Part shown: positions 7,078 to 16,093 of the stretch, one piece after another
How positions within the stretch are numbered: the first letter of the stretch is position 1
How the letters are laid out: every line of letters begins with the position of its first letter
Origin: an uncultured Geobacteraceae bacterium
GTDB lineage: Bacteria > Desulfobacterota > Desulfuromonadia > Geobacterales > CAIOGM01
Reading direction: 5' to 3'
Assembly: GCA_903902345.1 (NCBI GenBank)
Contig: CAIUUR010000017.1
Coordinates: 1 to 34,989 of the forward strand
Length of the DNA stretch: 34,989 nucleotides
Notes under the pieces: model-generated
Told to the model about the DNA's origin: nothing
The model's input: only the letters and a program-made list of their open reading frames with translations
Database searches by the model: none
Program-made: the position numbers and the translations under genes

Positions 7078-8327
7078 GCTTTTACTCTCTGTATGTCCGC
7101 GCCCAAGGCAGCAAGTTTTCGTTCGATGGTCTCGTACCCCCGGTCCAGGTGGTAGATGCGGGAGATCTCGGTGACGTTGTCCGCCGCCAGGGCGGCAATG
7201 ATGAGGGAGGCGGAGGCCCGGAGATCAGTGGCCATGACCGGCGCTCCGGAGAGTTTCTTGATCCCCTTCACTGTGGCGCTCTTTCCGTCCACCGTGATAT
7301 CCGCGCCGAAGCGCATCAGCTCCGAGACGTGCATGAATCGGTTTTCGAAGATGTTTTCCGTGATGACGCTGGCGCCGTCGGCCACGGTCATGAGCGCCAT
7401 GAACTGGGCCTGGATGTCGGTGGGGAAGCCGGGATAGGGGCGGGTCTTGATATTGACGCTTTTGATGCGGCGCGGTCCCTTGACCCGGACTACTCCCTCC
7501 TTGTTGACCACATCCACCCCGGCGTCTTGGAGCTTGAAGGTCAGGGCGTCCAGGTGTTCCAGCTGCATCCCATGGATCTTTATGTCGCCACCGGTGATGG
7601 CGGCGGCGATCATGAAGGTTCCCGCCTCGATCCGGTCAGGCATGACCCGGTGGCTGGTCGGGGTTAGTTCGCTCACCCCCATGATCCGGACAGTATCGGT
7701 GCCGGCCCCCTCGATCTTTGCTCCCATGGCCGTGAGCATGGCCGCCAGGTCGACGATCTCCGGTTCGCGGGCGGCATTCTCCAGTACCGTTTCCCCCTTG
7801 GCCGTGGCGGCTGTCATCATGAGGTGTTCGGTTCCTCCCACGGTGGCCACGTCGAAGTTGATCCGCGCCCCCTTGAGTTGCTTGGCTCTGGCCTCCACGT
7901 AACCGTGGGCCAGGTGGATCTCCGCCCCCAGCGCCTTGAGTCCCTTGAGGTGCTGGTCGATGGGTCGGGCGCCGATGGCGCAACCGCCGGGGAGGGAAAC
8001 CCGTGCGACGCCGAAGCGGGAGAGGAGCGGGCCGAGGACCAGCACCGAGGCGCGCATGGTTTTTACCAGATCGTAGGTTGCCTCATGGGTGGCTATTCCG
8101 GAGGTGTTTATCCGGACCACGTTGCCGTTGCCATCCACCTGAGCGCCCAGACTTTCCAGGAGCTTGATGGTGGTGTTGATGTCGGCCAGAAAGGGGACGT
8201 TGCTGATTTCATGAACCCCCGGCGCCAAGATGGTGGAGACGAAAATAGGGAGGGCGGCGTTCTTGGCCCCGCTGACGGTGACGTTTCCGGAGAGCTTGTT
8301 GCCCCCCTTTATGATCAGTTTATCCAA
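7074..8327 (-). CDS. murA: UDP-N-acetylglucosamine 1-carboxyvinyltransferase MurA
   Basis: 417 aa. GAKNAALP carries the conserved Lys22-Asn23 pair and [17 protein letters not shown] carries the catalytic, fosfomycin-target cysteine (Cys116). It transfers enolpyruvate from PEP to UDP-GlcNAc, the first step of peptidoglycan precursor synthesis in the cytoplasm. The start is a TTG codon at 8327 preceded by GAGGT at normal spacing; no ATG is available in frame. The stop overlaps hisG. A 131-bp gap containing a GTAGGGGC repeat separates it from prmC. Confidence 0.96.
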   Translation of the reverse strand: MDKLIIKGGNKLSGNVTVSGAKNAALPIFVSTILAPGVHEISNVPFLADINTTIKLLESLGAQVDGNGNVVRINTSGIATHEATYDLVKTMRASVLVLGPLLSRFGVARVSLPGGCAIGARPIDQHLKGLKALGAEIHLAHGYVEARAKQLKGARINFDVATVGGTEHLMMTAATAKGETVLENAAREPEIVDLAAMLTAMGAKIEGAGTDTVRIMGVSELTPTSHRVMPDRIEAGTFMIAAAITGGDIKIHGMQLEHLDALTFKLQDAGVDVVNKEGVVRVKGPRRIKSVNIKTRPYPGFPTDIQAQFMALMTVADGASVITENIFENRFMHVSELMRFGADITVDGKSATVKGIKKLSGAPVMATDLRASASLIIAALAADNVTEISRIYHLDRGYETIERKLAALGADIQRVKA

Positions 8328-8416
8328 TGGAACTACCTCGGATTGTATTTTATTGTAGGGATACCCCTTAAGGATATCCTGGGTTATGACGGCAGCATGT
8401 TAATCCGGTCACGTGG

Positions 8417-8463
8417 TCGGGGATACCTGCCACGGCAGGGCGCCCGCAAGGGGGGCCCCTACA
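8417..8463. repeat. GTAGGGGC-family repeat at the prmC stop
   Basis: Read on the - strand the element begins GTAGGGGCCCCCC and continues into a CCTGCC-AC-GGCAGG hairpin (8426-8439) and a GCCC-GCAA-GGGG loop. The TAG of the element is the stop codon of prmC (CTG TAG GGG). A second GTAGGG on the + strand at 8355 and the palindrome AGGATATCCT (8371-8380) fill the rest of the murA-prmC gap. Confidence 0.6.
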
Positions 8464-9334
8464 GAACCTGTCCCCCCACCACCCGCTGGATGTTGCCGGG
8501 GTCCTTGGCGGTGAAAATATCCACAAATCCTGCTGTCGTGAACATTCCCTGTACCGCCTCCGCCTGCCCGATTCCCACCTCAACCACCAGCCGGCCGCCG
8601 GGGTTCAGGTGATTCGGCGCCGAAGGAACCATGACTCGGTAAAAGTCCAGGCCATCCGCGCCGCCGTCCAGGGCTCCCCTGGGTTCGAAATCACGAACCT
8701 CCGGCTGGAGCCCGTCAATGTCGGCGGTGGGGATGTAGGGAGGGTTCGAGACGATGAGGTCAAATCGCTGGCCCGTGAAGGGTTGGAACAGGGAACCGGA
8801 GACGAAGCTGACCTTCACTCCGTTTCTCTCGGCGTTCTCCCGCGCGACAGCCAGAGCCTTGTGGGAATTATCCACCGTAACAACCTGAGCGTCGGGGAGA
8901 AGTTTCGCCAGCAGTACGGCGACACAGCCGCTTCCCGTGCCGATATCAAGCACCCGCAGAGCATTGCCGCCACGGGTCACTGCTTCATGAACCAGTGTCT
9001 CGGTATCGTGGCGTGGGATCAGCACCGCCGGGGAGACCAGGAACTCCAAACCCATGAATTCCTGACTCCCCAGGATGTACTGGAGCGGTTCCCGTTTGGC
9101 CCGGCGGGCTACGGTTCCACGCACACCAGCCAGTTCATGAGGTTGGAGCGGCTTTTCGAAGTTGACGTAGAGCCCGATCCGGTCAAGCCCCAGCGCGTCG
9201 CAGAGAAGCCATTCCGCCTCCAGGCGGGCGTTCTCCACCCCCTTTTCAGCCAGATATCCTTTTGTCCAGTTCAGGACCTTCAGAATGGTCCATATTTCAT
9301 TCGATTTATCCACGAGTCTCGAGCCCGGGATCAC
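8459..9334 (-). CDS. prmC: Peptide chain release factor N5-glutamine methyltransferase PrmC
   Basis: 291 aa as tracked. The SAM-binding VLDIGTGSGC is at residues 128-137 and the catalytic NPPY at 197-200 binds the target glutamine. It methylates the GGQ glutamine of release factors; its substrate RF1 is encoded immediately upstream (10 bp). The start is uncertain: GTG 9334 and GTG 9313 are both in frame, neither has a good ribosome binding site, and the shorter form fits homologue length better. The stop TAG is part of the GTAGGGGC repeat. Confidence 0.94.
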   Translation of the reverse strand: MIPGSRLVDKSNEIWTILKVLNWTKGYLAEKGVENARLEAEWLLCDALGLDRIGLYVNFEKPLQPHELAGVRGTVARRAKREPLQYILGSQEFMGLEFLVSPAVLIPRHDTETLVHEAVTRGGNALRVLDIGTGSGCVAVLLAKLLPDAQVVTVDNSHKALAVARENAERNGVKVSFVSGSLFQPFTGQRFDLIVSNPPYIPTADIDGLQPEVRDFEPRGALDGGADGLDFYRVMVPSAPNHLNPGGRLVVEVGIGQAEAVQGMFTTAGFVDIFTAKDPGNIQRVVGGQVL

Positions 9335-9343
9335 GAGCCAGGG

Positions 9344-10411
9344 TTACTGGCTTTGGTCCTGGAGCGCCTCCATCTGGTAGTGCGCCCGCAGGGAATCGGC
9401 GATCTCACCTATGTCTCCGGCCATGATACTGTCCAGCCGGTAGAGGGTCAGGCCGATGCGGTGATCGGTCATCCTTCCCTGGGGGAAATTGTACGTCCTG
9501 ATCCGTTCGCTTCGATCGCCACTTCCCACCTGCTGTTTCCGGTCGGCAGCCATGCGGGAATTCTGCTCCTGATGGAGGATGTCCAGCATCCGGGATTTGA
9601 GGACCTTCATCGCCTTGGACCGGTTTTTTATCTGGCTCCGTTCCTCCTGGCAGGCCACCACGATCCCGGTGGGGAGGTGGGTGATCCGGACCGCCGAGTC
9701 GGTGGTGTTGACGTGCTGGCCCCCTGCGCCCTGGGAGCGGTAGACGTCGATCTTCAGATCAGCCGGGTTGATGTCGATGTCGAACTCTTCCGCCTCGGGC
9801 ATGATGGCTACGGTGCAGGCGCTGGTGTGAATCCGCCCTTGAGCCTCGGTCTCGGGAACACGCTGGACACGGTGGGTACCGGACTCGTATTTGAGTTTTG
9901 CGTAGACCCCTTGCCCCTCCACGGAGGCGATGACCTCCTTGAATCCGCCCCGCTCCGATTCGGAGGCGGAGATGATCTCCACTTTCCAGCGGTTGGCGTC
10001 GGCAAAGCGGGAGTACATCCGAAAAAGATCGCCGGAGAAGAGGGCCGATTCATCCCCGCCTGTCCCGGCCCGGATCTCCAGGATGACGCTCTTGTCGTCG
10101 TTGGGATCCTTGGGGAGGAGGAGGAGCCTGATCTCTCCTTCCAGTTCCGTCCTGCGCTGTTCCAGTTCTTCCAGTTCCGCCTTGGCCATCTCCCGGATCT
10201 CCGGGTCGGATTCGGCAAGGAGTGATTGATTGTCCTTTATCTCCGCCTGGAGTTTCCGGTGCTGCCGGTACACCTCCACCAGCGGGGCCAGTTCCGCATG
10301 TTCCTTGGAAAGTTTGCGGAATTCAACCTGGTTGGACATCACTGCCGGGTCGGAGAGGAGGGATTCCACCTCCAGGGAGCGGCGTTCCAGTTCTTCGATC
10401 TTATCTAGCAT
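9344..10411 (-). CDS. prfA: Peptide chain release factor 1
   Basis: 355 aa. The [15 protein letters not shown] loop with GGQ at 230-232 triggers peptidyl-tRNA hydrolysis, and the PxT anticodon tripeptide (Pro-Glu-Thr, 186-188, in RVPETE) marks RF1, reading UAA and UAG, not RF2. [11 protein letters not shown] is also typical. It begins 2 bp after the DUF1385 stop and is followed by prmC, which modifies its GGQ glutamine. Confidence 0.97.
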   Translation of the reverse strand: MLDKIEELERRSLEVESLLSDPAVMSNQVEFRKLSKEHAELAPLVEVYRQHRKLQAEIKDNQSLLAESDPEIREMAKAELEELEQRRTELEGEIRLLLLPKDPNDDKSVILEIRAGTGGDESALFSGDLFRMYSRFADANRWKVEIISASESERGGFKEVIASVEGQGVYAKLKYESGTHRVQRVPETEAQGRIHTSACTVAIMPEAEEFDIDINPADLKIDVYRSQGAGGQHVNTTDSAVRITHLPTGIVVACQEERSQIKNRSKAMKVLKSRMLDILHQEQNSRMAADRKQQVGSGDRSERIRTYNFPQGRMTDHRIGLTLYRLDSIMAGDIGEIADSLRAHYQMEALQDQSQ

Positions 10412-10413
10412 AC

Positions 10414-11322
10414 TTATATCACCAACCTGTCGTCCTTGAATCCGGCGTTCATTTCCAGCGCTTCCTGCATGGAGCGGATGGCGACCTCCAGTTGGCTGTC
10501 GTCGGGTTCCCGGGTCGTCAGTCGCTGGAGAGCAAGACCGGGGGAGATGAGAAACTTTACGAAGGGAGTCGAATCATGCTTGGCAGTCCACTTGAGGATC
10601 TCGTAGGAGACGCCGGCAATGACCGGGAGAAGGAGTATCCTCGCCCCCCCCTTCATGTAAAAGGGCCAGAGCTTGGGGATGAGGGAGAAGATCACGATGC
10701 TGATGAGCATGACGATGAGGAGAAAACTCGTGCCGCAGCGGGGGTGAAGGCAACTGTACTTCCTGACGTTCTCCACGGTGAGCTCTTCCCCTGCTTCGAA
10801 GGCGAAGATCGACTTGTGCTCGGCTCCGTGGTACTGAAAGACCCGCTGGATATCCTCCATCCGGGAGATGATCCAGATGTAGAGGAGAAAGACTGCCACC
10901 CTGATAACGCCGTCCACCAGGTTGAAGACGATGTTGGAGTCGCCGATGACCGGGACCAGGAGCTTGGTCAGATAGAGCGGCATGATGAAGAAGAGGAGGA
11001 TGCCGAAGCCGAAGGCCACCGCCATGGTTCCTCCCATGGCCCAGGGGGAGAGCTCTTCCTGCTTACCCTCTTCCTCCACCATTGCTTCGTTGGCGGAAAA
11101 GTTCAGGGCCTTGATCCCGACGATGAGGGATGAAAAGAGAGCGACGGCCCCCCGGATGATGGGGTACTTGACGATGGGGTAACGCTCCGAGAGTGGCACC
11201 ACCTCGTCCTTCTTGACTACGATCTCGCCGGTGGGGCGTCGTACCGCAATGGCCATGGAGCGGGGCGCCCGCATCATGACTCCTTCGATGACCGCCTGAC
11301 CGCCGATGTTTATTTTCGACAT
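10414..11322 (-). CDS. DUF1385 (YqhQ-like) integral membrane protein
   Basis: 302 aa. [15 protein letters not shown] at the N-terminus and the [11 protein letters not shown] ... [10 protein letters not shown] block (about residues 160-200) are signatures of DUF1385. About four hydrophobic segments are visible (near residues 59-72, 96-125, 135-152 and 201-245). The function of the family is unknown; the conserved HGAEHK and [10 protein letters not shown] residues suggest a metal site, which is my inference. It is coupled to prfA, a neighbour relationship common in Geobacter-like and other genomes. Confidence 0.88.
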   Translation of the reverse strand: MSKINIGGQAVIEGVMMRAPRSMAIAVRRPTGEIVVKKDEVVPLSERYPIVKYPIIRGAVALFSSLIVGIKALNFSANEAMVEEEGKQEELSPWAMGGTMAVAFGFGILLFFIMPLYLTKLLVPVIGDSNIVFNLVDGVIRVAVFLLYIWIISRMEDIQRVFQYHGAEHKSIFAFEAGEELTVENVRKYSCLHPRCGTSFLLIVMLISIVIFSLIPKLWPFYMKGGARILLLPVIAGVSYEILKWTAKHDSTPFVKFLISPGLALQRLTTREPDDSQLEVAIRSMQEALEMNAGFKDDRLVI

Positions 11323-11349
11323 GGAGTTCCTTTTTGCATATTGTCTTGG

Positions 11350-11377
11350 GTAGGGGCACGGCGTGCCGTGCCCCTAC
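11350..11377. repeat. GTAGGGGC palindrome at the thyX stop
   Basis: GTAGGGGCACGGC (11350-11362) and GCCGTGCCCCTAC (11365-11377) form a perfect 13-bp stem with a 2-nt spacer. On the - strand the TAG supplies the stop codon of thyX (CTG TCG TAG GGG). It fills most of the gap between thyX and DUF1385. Confidence 0.85.
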
Positions 11378-12066
11378 GACAGGGTTTTGAAAAATTCCCG
11401 GACTTCAACCGCTTTTCCGCAGCAGAACTTTCCTTCGGGACAGGGCCCGCCGAGGCATCCGGGACCGGCATCCCGGAAAAGCGCCGGGGCCGCCGGTCGA
11501 ACAGCTATGAGCATCTCCACCGCCATGGCTCGAATCTCCCACTGGGCCCTCCGGCAGCAGCGGAGAGCGAAGAAGTGGCGCAGTGAACGGGCATTCATGG
11601 TGACGATGATCTTCGTCTCCGTGGCATTGGGGAGGATGTAGCGGGCATCCTCGGCCGGCACTCCAGCCTCAACCAGTTCCCGGTAGCAGTCGTGAAGTGC
11701 CTGAAGCTGGGACTCGAACCGGTCCCGCAGTTCCGGACGGGCCGTGATGGAGTCGGGAACTACTGCATTGAACCGCTGGGCATGGGAAACGTACCGCTGG
11801 GATTGCTGGGAGTACGATGCTATCCGGTGCCGGACAAGCTGATGGCTGGCGGCGCGGGAGATGCCGTCAATCCCGAAGGTGAAGGAGGCGTGCTCCAGTA
11901 CCGAGTGGTGCCCCAGGGAGAGGATCTTGTCGAGAAAGGCGACCGTGTCGACAGCCGTCAGTCGTTCCTGGAGTTCGTCGATGTCGGCGGGGGAATAGCA
12001 GAGGCGAGCGGCCAAGGCAACCGTACGTTCAGGGTCGGGGGTATGTTGGAGAAGGGCGACCTTCAT
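11374..12066 (-). CDS. thyX: FAD-dependent thymidylate synthase ThyX
   Basis: 230 aa from ATG 12066 (MKVALLQHTP); the track ORF extends 27 residues upstream without homology. The ThyX motif RHRxxSxxxxSxR is at residues 79-91. The enzyme makes dTMP from dUMP with methylene-tetrahydrofolate, FAD and NADPH, replacing ThyA. A cysteine-rich tail (CLGGPCPEGKFCCG near 207-221) is present. It ends in the TAG of a GTAGGGGC palindrome. It lies downstream of the rpmE terminator with only about 35 bp between, so either a promoter overlaps that hairpin or it depends on read-through. No strong ribosome binding site. Confidence 0.95.
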   Translation of the reverse strand: MKVALLQHTPDPERTVALAARLCYSPADIDELQERLTAVDTVAFLDKILSLGHHSVLEHASFTFGIDGISRAASHQLVRHRIASYSQQSQRYVSHAQRFNAVVPDSITARPELRDRFESQLQALHDCYRELVEAGVPAEDARYILPNATETKIIVTMNARSLRHFFALRCCRRAQWEIRAMAVEMLIAVRPAAPALFRDAGPGCLGGPCPEGKFCCGKAVEVREFFKTLS

Positions 12067-12101
12067 GCGGGATGTCTGTCTCCGTGGGGAAACTGTTATG
12101 A

Positions 12102-12139
12102 AAAAACAGAAGGGGATTTCGCCATGGACAAAATCCCCT
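12102..12139 (-). terminator. Rho-independent terminator after rpmE
   Basis: On the - strand AGGGGATTT (12139-12131) pairs with AAATCCCCT (12119-12111) across an 11-nt loop, and is followed by a run of six T (12107-12102). Confidence 0.8.
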
Positions 12140-12163
12140 CGCAGCATGCCGGCCTGGATTCTG

Positions 12164-12361
12164 CTACATATTGTAGCGTCTCTTGAATCTTTCCACCCGT
12201 CCGGCGGTGTCGATCAGTTTCTGCTTGCCGGTGAAGAACGGGTGGCAGGCAGAGCAGATCTCAGTGTGGATCTCCTTGATGGTGGAACAGGTCTGGAAGG
12301 TATTGCCGCAGAGGCATTTGACGGTCACTTCCTGATACTTGGGGTGAATTCCCTCTTTCAT
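12164..12361 (-). CDS. rpmE: 50S ribosomal protein L31 (zinc-binding C+ type)
   Basis: 65 aa from ATG 12361 ([10 protein letters not shown]), preceded by AGGAG; the upstream extension in the ORF track is not part of the protein. CLCG and CSACHP provide the zinc cysteines of the C+ form, and HPFFTGKQK is the family signature. It lies 100 bp after rho on the same strand, a conserved rho-rpmE pairing, and is followed by a strong terminator. The rho-rpmE gap contains AT-rich sequence (TTGAAA ... TAAACA) that could be its own promoter. Confidence 0.95.
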   Translation of the reverse strand: MKEGIHPKYQEVTVKCLCGNTFQTCSTIKEIHTEICSACHPFFTGKQKLIDTAGRVERFKRRYNM

Positions 12362-12461
12362 CGGTGCTCTCCTCCTGAACAGGGTGGAGTGACTCCCCCT
12401 GAGTAAAATCTTGGTCAAATGTTATGTTTACCAGCTTGCCCTTTTTTTTTCAAGGTTTTTT

Positions 12462-13709
12462 TCAGCGGTTCATGGAATCGAGGAAAGCCTGGTTGCTCTT
12501 GGTCTCGGACAGTTTGTCGAGGAAGAATTCCATGCAGTCCACCACATTCATGGGGTGGAGCACCTTTCGGAGGATCCAGATCCGGTTGAGGGACGCCTTG
12601 CCGATGAGGAGTTCCTCCTTCCGGGTGCCTGACTTGTTGATATCGATGGCCGGGAAGGTCCGCTTTTCCACCAGTTTCCGGTCGAGATGGAGCTCCATGT
12701 TGCCGGTCCCCTTGAACTCCTCAAAGATGACCTCGTCCATCTTGCTCCCCGTATCCACCAGGGCGGTGGCGATGATGGTGAGGGAGCCTCCCTCCTCGAT
12801 GTTACGGGCTGCGCCGAAGAAACGTTTCGGTTTCTGGAGGGCGTTGGCGTCCACACCACCGGTGAGGATTTTGCCCGAGGGGGGGAGGACCGTGTTGTAG
12901 GCCCGGGCCAGGCGGGTGATGGAGTCCAGGAGAATGACCACATCCCGTTTGTGCTCCACCAGTCGCCGGGCTTTTTCGATGACCATCTCGGCGACCTGGA
13001 CGTGGCGGGTGGCCGGTTCGTCGAAGGTGGAAGAGACGACTTCCCCCTTCACCGAGCGCTGCATATCGGTGACCTCTTCCGGTCGCTCATCGATGAGGAG
13101 GACGATGAGGTAGACCTCGGGGTGGTTCTCGGCGATGGAGTTAGCGATATTCTGGAGGAGCATGGTCTTGCCGGTGCGGGGGGGGGCCACGATGAGTCCC
13201 CGCTGTCCCTTGCCGATGGGGGCCACCAGTTCCATGATCCGCATGGGCATATTGTCCGGAGTTGTCTCCAGCGTCAACTTTTCCTCGGGATAGAGGGGGG
13301 TGAGGTTGTCGAAGAGGGTCTTCTCCCGCGCTACCTCCGGCGACTCGAAGTTCACCGTCTCTACCTTCAGGAGGGCAAAATAGCGCTCCCCTTCCTTGGG
13401 GGGGCGGATCTGCCCGGAAACCGTGTCCCCGGTCTGGAGGTTGAAGCGGCGAATCTGGCTGGGGGAGACATAGATGTCGTCGGGGCCAGGGAGGTAGTTG
13501 TAATCCGGAGCCCGAAGGAAGCCGAATCCGTCTGCCAACGTTTCGAGGACCCCTTCGCCGAAGATCATGCCGTTTTTTTCCGTCTGGGCATTGAGGATGG
13601 CGAAGATCAGCTCCTGCTTGCGCAGGCTTGAAGCTCCCTCGATGTTGAGTCCCTTGGCGATGATGGTCAATTCGTTGCTTTTCTTCTCTTTCAGTTCCTG
13701 CAAGTTCAT
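12462..13709 (-). CDS. rho: Transcription termination factor Rho
   Basis: 415 aa from ATG 13709 ([10 protein letters not shown]), which has AGGAG at good spacing; 14 upstream residues in the track are unlikely to be translated. N-terminal Rho-N helix domain (residues 1-45), cold-shock-like RNA-binding domain with DGFGFLRAP at 60-68, and the RecA-like ATPase with P-loop APPRTGKT at 175-182. Hexameric RNA-dependent helicase that terminates transcription. No acidic or low-complexity insertion, unlike some high-GC bacteria. Confidence 0.97.
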   Translation of the reverse strand: MNLQELKEKKSNELTIIAKGLNIEGASSLRKQELIFAILNAQTEKNGMIFGEGVLETLADGFGFLRAPDYNYLPGPDDIYVSPSQIRRFNLQTGDTVSGQIRPPKEGERYFALLKVETVNFESPEVAREKTLFDNLTPLYPEEKLTLETTPDNMPMRIMELVAPIGKGQRGLIVAPPRTGKTMLLQNIANSIAENHPEVYLIVLLIDERPEEVTDMQRSVKGEVVSSTFDEPATRHVQVAEMVIEKARRLVEHKRDVVILLDSITRLARAYNTVLPPSGKILTGGVDANALQKPKRFFGAARNIEEGGSLTIIATALVDTGSKMDEVIFEEFKGTGNMELHLDRKLVEKRTFPAIDINKSGTRKEELLIGKASLNRIWILRKVLHPMNVVDCMEFFLDKLSETKSNQAFLDSMNR

Positions 13710-14049
13710 GTGTTGCTCCTGGGAGACGTTGCGGTGCTGCGGTAGCGGCAAGCGTGGTGTGGTTTGATTTAGGTATCAATCAGTATGCGGAAATAACCGG
13801 GGAGAGCGCTCGTTGGTTAGGTTGTCCTGGAGGTATATTCGATAATGAAATGGAGTCGTCGGGTGCAGGTACGAGTCGGGATGCTTTTCGAGGATATGAA
13901 CTTATAGGCGCATTTTTTGTAGTTTGTCAACTATTTGTTTTGCAGCGTCGAGAAAAATATGAGTGAAAAATAAAACTTTCATTGACCTTCATCCCTGGAT
14001 GTGAGAATTTCTGCAGGTAACCTGCTGTTTTTCTGAGAGGTGGTGGAGG
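13710..14049. other. Rho leader and divergent region upstream of the Ehr-like operon
   Basis: A 340-base gap of lower GC. The - strand half is the rho leader and promoter. The + strand half up to 14049 has no convincing promoter: TTGACC (13983-13988) with GAATTT 17 nt later is weak. A small hairpin GCAGG-TAA-CCTGC (14013-14025) followed by TGTTTTTC sits just before the ribosome binding site of the first Ehr-like gene and could be a weak attenuator. No gene is supported here. Confidence 0.5.
13901..13930 (-). promoter_or_regulatory. Sigma70 promoter for rho
   Basis: On the - strand a perfect TTGACA (13930-13925) is followed after 18 nt by TATAAG (13906-13901). The implied leader is about 185 nt before the rho ATG, long enough for the autoregulation known for rho in other bacteria. 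Confidence 0.7.
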
Positions 14050-16059
14050 ATGTTCGTGAGAGAGGGTTTTTCCCTTGCCGTGCCACTCATTCTGGCCGGG
14101 ATACTGCTTACTGCCTGCTCCGGAGTTCCGGCACTTCTCTTCGTCCGGCGGGATGGGCGGGGACAGAAGGTCGCTACCCTGTTCATGACCGTCGGTTCAG
14201 CGGCGGGGGGCGCCGGTGCGCTCCTGGTACTTCTCGGCGCCGCTTCCCGGCGATATCTCCTGGAGGAGGGGCTCTTCCCGGGGGGAGCCCAGTGGGGAGT
14301 CGATCCCCTCTCGGCTTTTTTCCTCATCCCTACCTTCCTTATGGCCGGTTGCTGCTCTCTTTATGGGATGGGTTATTTTCCCGAGACGAAGCATCCGTCC
14401 TCCGCGCCCCGCCTCACCTTCTTCTTCGGTCTCCTCGTCGCCTCGGTGGCTCTGGTCTTCACGGCCCGTGACGCTATTTCCTTTCTGGTGGCGTGGGAGG
14501 TGATGGCCCTGGCCTCTTTTTTTGCCATGACCACCGAAGACCAGAAGAAGGAGGTCCAGAGTGCGGGACTCCTCTTCCTGATTTGCGCCCATATGGGGAC
14601 GCTCGTTCTCTTTGCACATTTTTCTCTGCTTAAGGCGGGGAGCGCCACGTTCGGTTTTCCCGGAGGGGGCTCTCTTCCCGGTGGGACCCTGTCGGCCACG
14701 GCGATCTTTCTCACCGCGCTGGTGGGGTTCGGCTTCAAAGCAGGAATCATGCCGTTTCACATCTGGCTCCCCTCGGCCCACGCCGCGGCTCCCAGCCATG
14801 TCTCGGCGCTCATGTCCGGCGTCATCATCAAGACCGGGGTCTACGGACTCATCCGGGTCACCTCTTTTTATCATCATCCCCCCGGTTGGTGGGGGATGAC
14901 GCTGCTGGCTCTGGGGACCGTTTCCGCCGTGGCCGGGGTGCTCTTCGCCATAGGTCAGCATGATCTGAAGCGGCTCCTGGCCTACCACAGCATTGAGAAC
15001 ATCGGGATCATCGTCATGGGGATAGGTCTCGCCACCTTGGGGCGGAGTTCGGGCAGTACTCCCCTGCAACTCCTGGGAATGGGGGGGGCGTTGCTCCATG
15101 TTCTCAATCATGCCCTCTTCAAGGGGCTCCTCTTCCTGGGGGCCGGGTCGGTCATCCACGCCGCCGGGAGCAGGGAGATCGATCTCATGGGGGGGCTCGC
15201 CAAGGTGCTCCCCTTCACTGCTACCCTCTTTCTCGTGGGGGCTGCGGCAATCAGCGCTCTTCCGCCGCTCAACGGTTTTGTCAGCGAATATCTACTCTAC
15301 CTGGGGCTCTTTCACGGTGTTGTCGGTACCGGTTCCGTCGCGACTTCCTCCGTTCCGCTCATGGCTCTGGCCGTGCCGGCCCTGGCCCTGGTGGGGGGGC
15401 TGGCCCTGGCCTGTTTCGTTAAAGTTTACGGTATCGTTTTTCTGGGGATGCCCCGTCGGGACCATGCCCTGCAACCCCATGAGGCGGGGAGCGCCATGCT
15501 TCTCCCCATGGGGCTCCTGGCGTCGCTCTGCATTCTCATCGGGCTCTTCCCCCAGGGTGTTGTCCCGTTTCTGGAGCCGGCGGTGGCGGCGGGGCTTCCC
15601 GGTGGCATACCCGCCGCCGGTTTGACTGCATTGGCTCCCCTGGGATGGATCACCGTCATGGGGGGAGTGCTGCTCCTGCTGGTGGCCGTCATTGCCCTGA
15701 GTGCTCTCCGGCGGCGTCCCGGTGGCGTTGCCACTTCGGTTACCTGGGGGTGCGGCTACCTCCATCCCACCCCCCGGATGCAGTACACCGCCTCTTCTTT
15801 TGCCGCGATGCTGGTGGATCTGTTCGGCGGCATTCTTTGTCCCCGGCGCCATGCCCCGAAAATCACCGGTCACTTTCCGGCGCCGGCCGGTTTTTCCCGT
15901 ACCGTTCCCGAGGTGGTGCTGGAACTCCTTTATCTCCCCACCCTGAGACGTGGCAACGAACTGCTCATGCCGCTGAGGAAGCTCCAGCACGGCCAGATAC
16001 CGCTCTACATCCTCTATATTTTCGTCACGGTCATCGTTCTGTTGGTTCTGGCGCCGTGA
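14050..16059 (+). CDS. hyfB: Ehr/hydrogenase-4 subunit B-like antiporter-type membrane subunit
   Basis: 669 aa, same size as HyfB, with some 14-16 hydrophobic segments. It belongs to the NuoL/M/N-Mrp antiporter superfamily: Glu150 in AWEVMAL, Lys230 in GFGFKAG followed by PFHIWLPSAH, Lys261 in SGVIIKTG, and the NHALFKGLLFLGAG helix are the proton-path residues of the family. The C-terminal TWGCGY ... PTPRMQYTASSF segment is characteristic of HyfB/HycC rather than NuoL. It should form part of the ion-pumping membrane arm. GAGAGGTGG precedes the ATG. First gene of a five-gene operon whose large subunit lacks nickel ligands, hence Ehr-like rather than a true hydrogenase. Confidence 0.88.
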   Translation: MFVREGFSLAVPLILAGILLTACSGVPALLFVRRDGRGQKVATLFMTVGSAAGGAGALLVLLGAASRRYLLEEGLFPGGAQWGVDPLSAFFLIPTFLMAGCCSLYGMGYFPETKHPSSAPRLTFFFGLLVASVALVFTARDAISFLVAWEVMALASFFAMTTEDQKKEVQSAGLLFLICAHMGTLVLFAHFSLLKAGSATFGFPGGGSLPGGTLSATAIFLTALVGFGFKAGIMPFHIWLPSAHAAAPSHVSALMSGVIIKTGVYGLIRVTSFYHHPPGWWGMTLLALGTVSAVAGVLFAIGQHDLKRLLAYHSIENIGIIVMGIGLATLGRSSGSTPLQLLGMGGALLHVLNHALFKGLLFLGAGSVIHAAGSREIDLMGGLAKVLPFTATLFLVGAAAISALPPLNGFVSEYLLYLGLFHGVVGTGSVATSSVPLMALAVPALALVGGLALACFVKVYGIVFLGMPRRDHALQPHEAGSAMLLPMGLLASLCILIGLFPQGVVPFLEPAVAAGLPGGIPAAGLTALAPLGWITVMGGVLLLLVAVIALSALRRRPGGVATSVTWGCGYLHPTPRMQYTASSFAAMLVDLFGGILCPRRHAPKITGHFPAPAGFSRTVPEVVLELLYLPTLRRGNELLMPLRKLQHGQIPLYILYIFVTVIVLLVLAP

Positions 16060-16093
16060 TGTCACTCCCTGAAATAAGTTCGGACCGATCGCC

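Noticed and set aside
8609-10225. 538-aa + strand ORF
   Set aside because: It is the antisense shadow of prmC and prfA, both of which are clear by motif; long antisense ORFs are common in GC-rich DNA.
13754-13966. 70-aa + strand ORF upstream of rho
   Set aside because: Falls in the rho leader/promoter region, no ribosome binding site and no recognisable domain.
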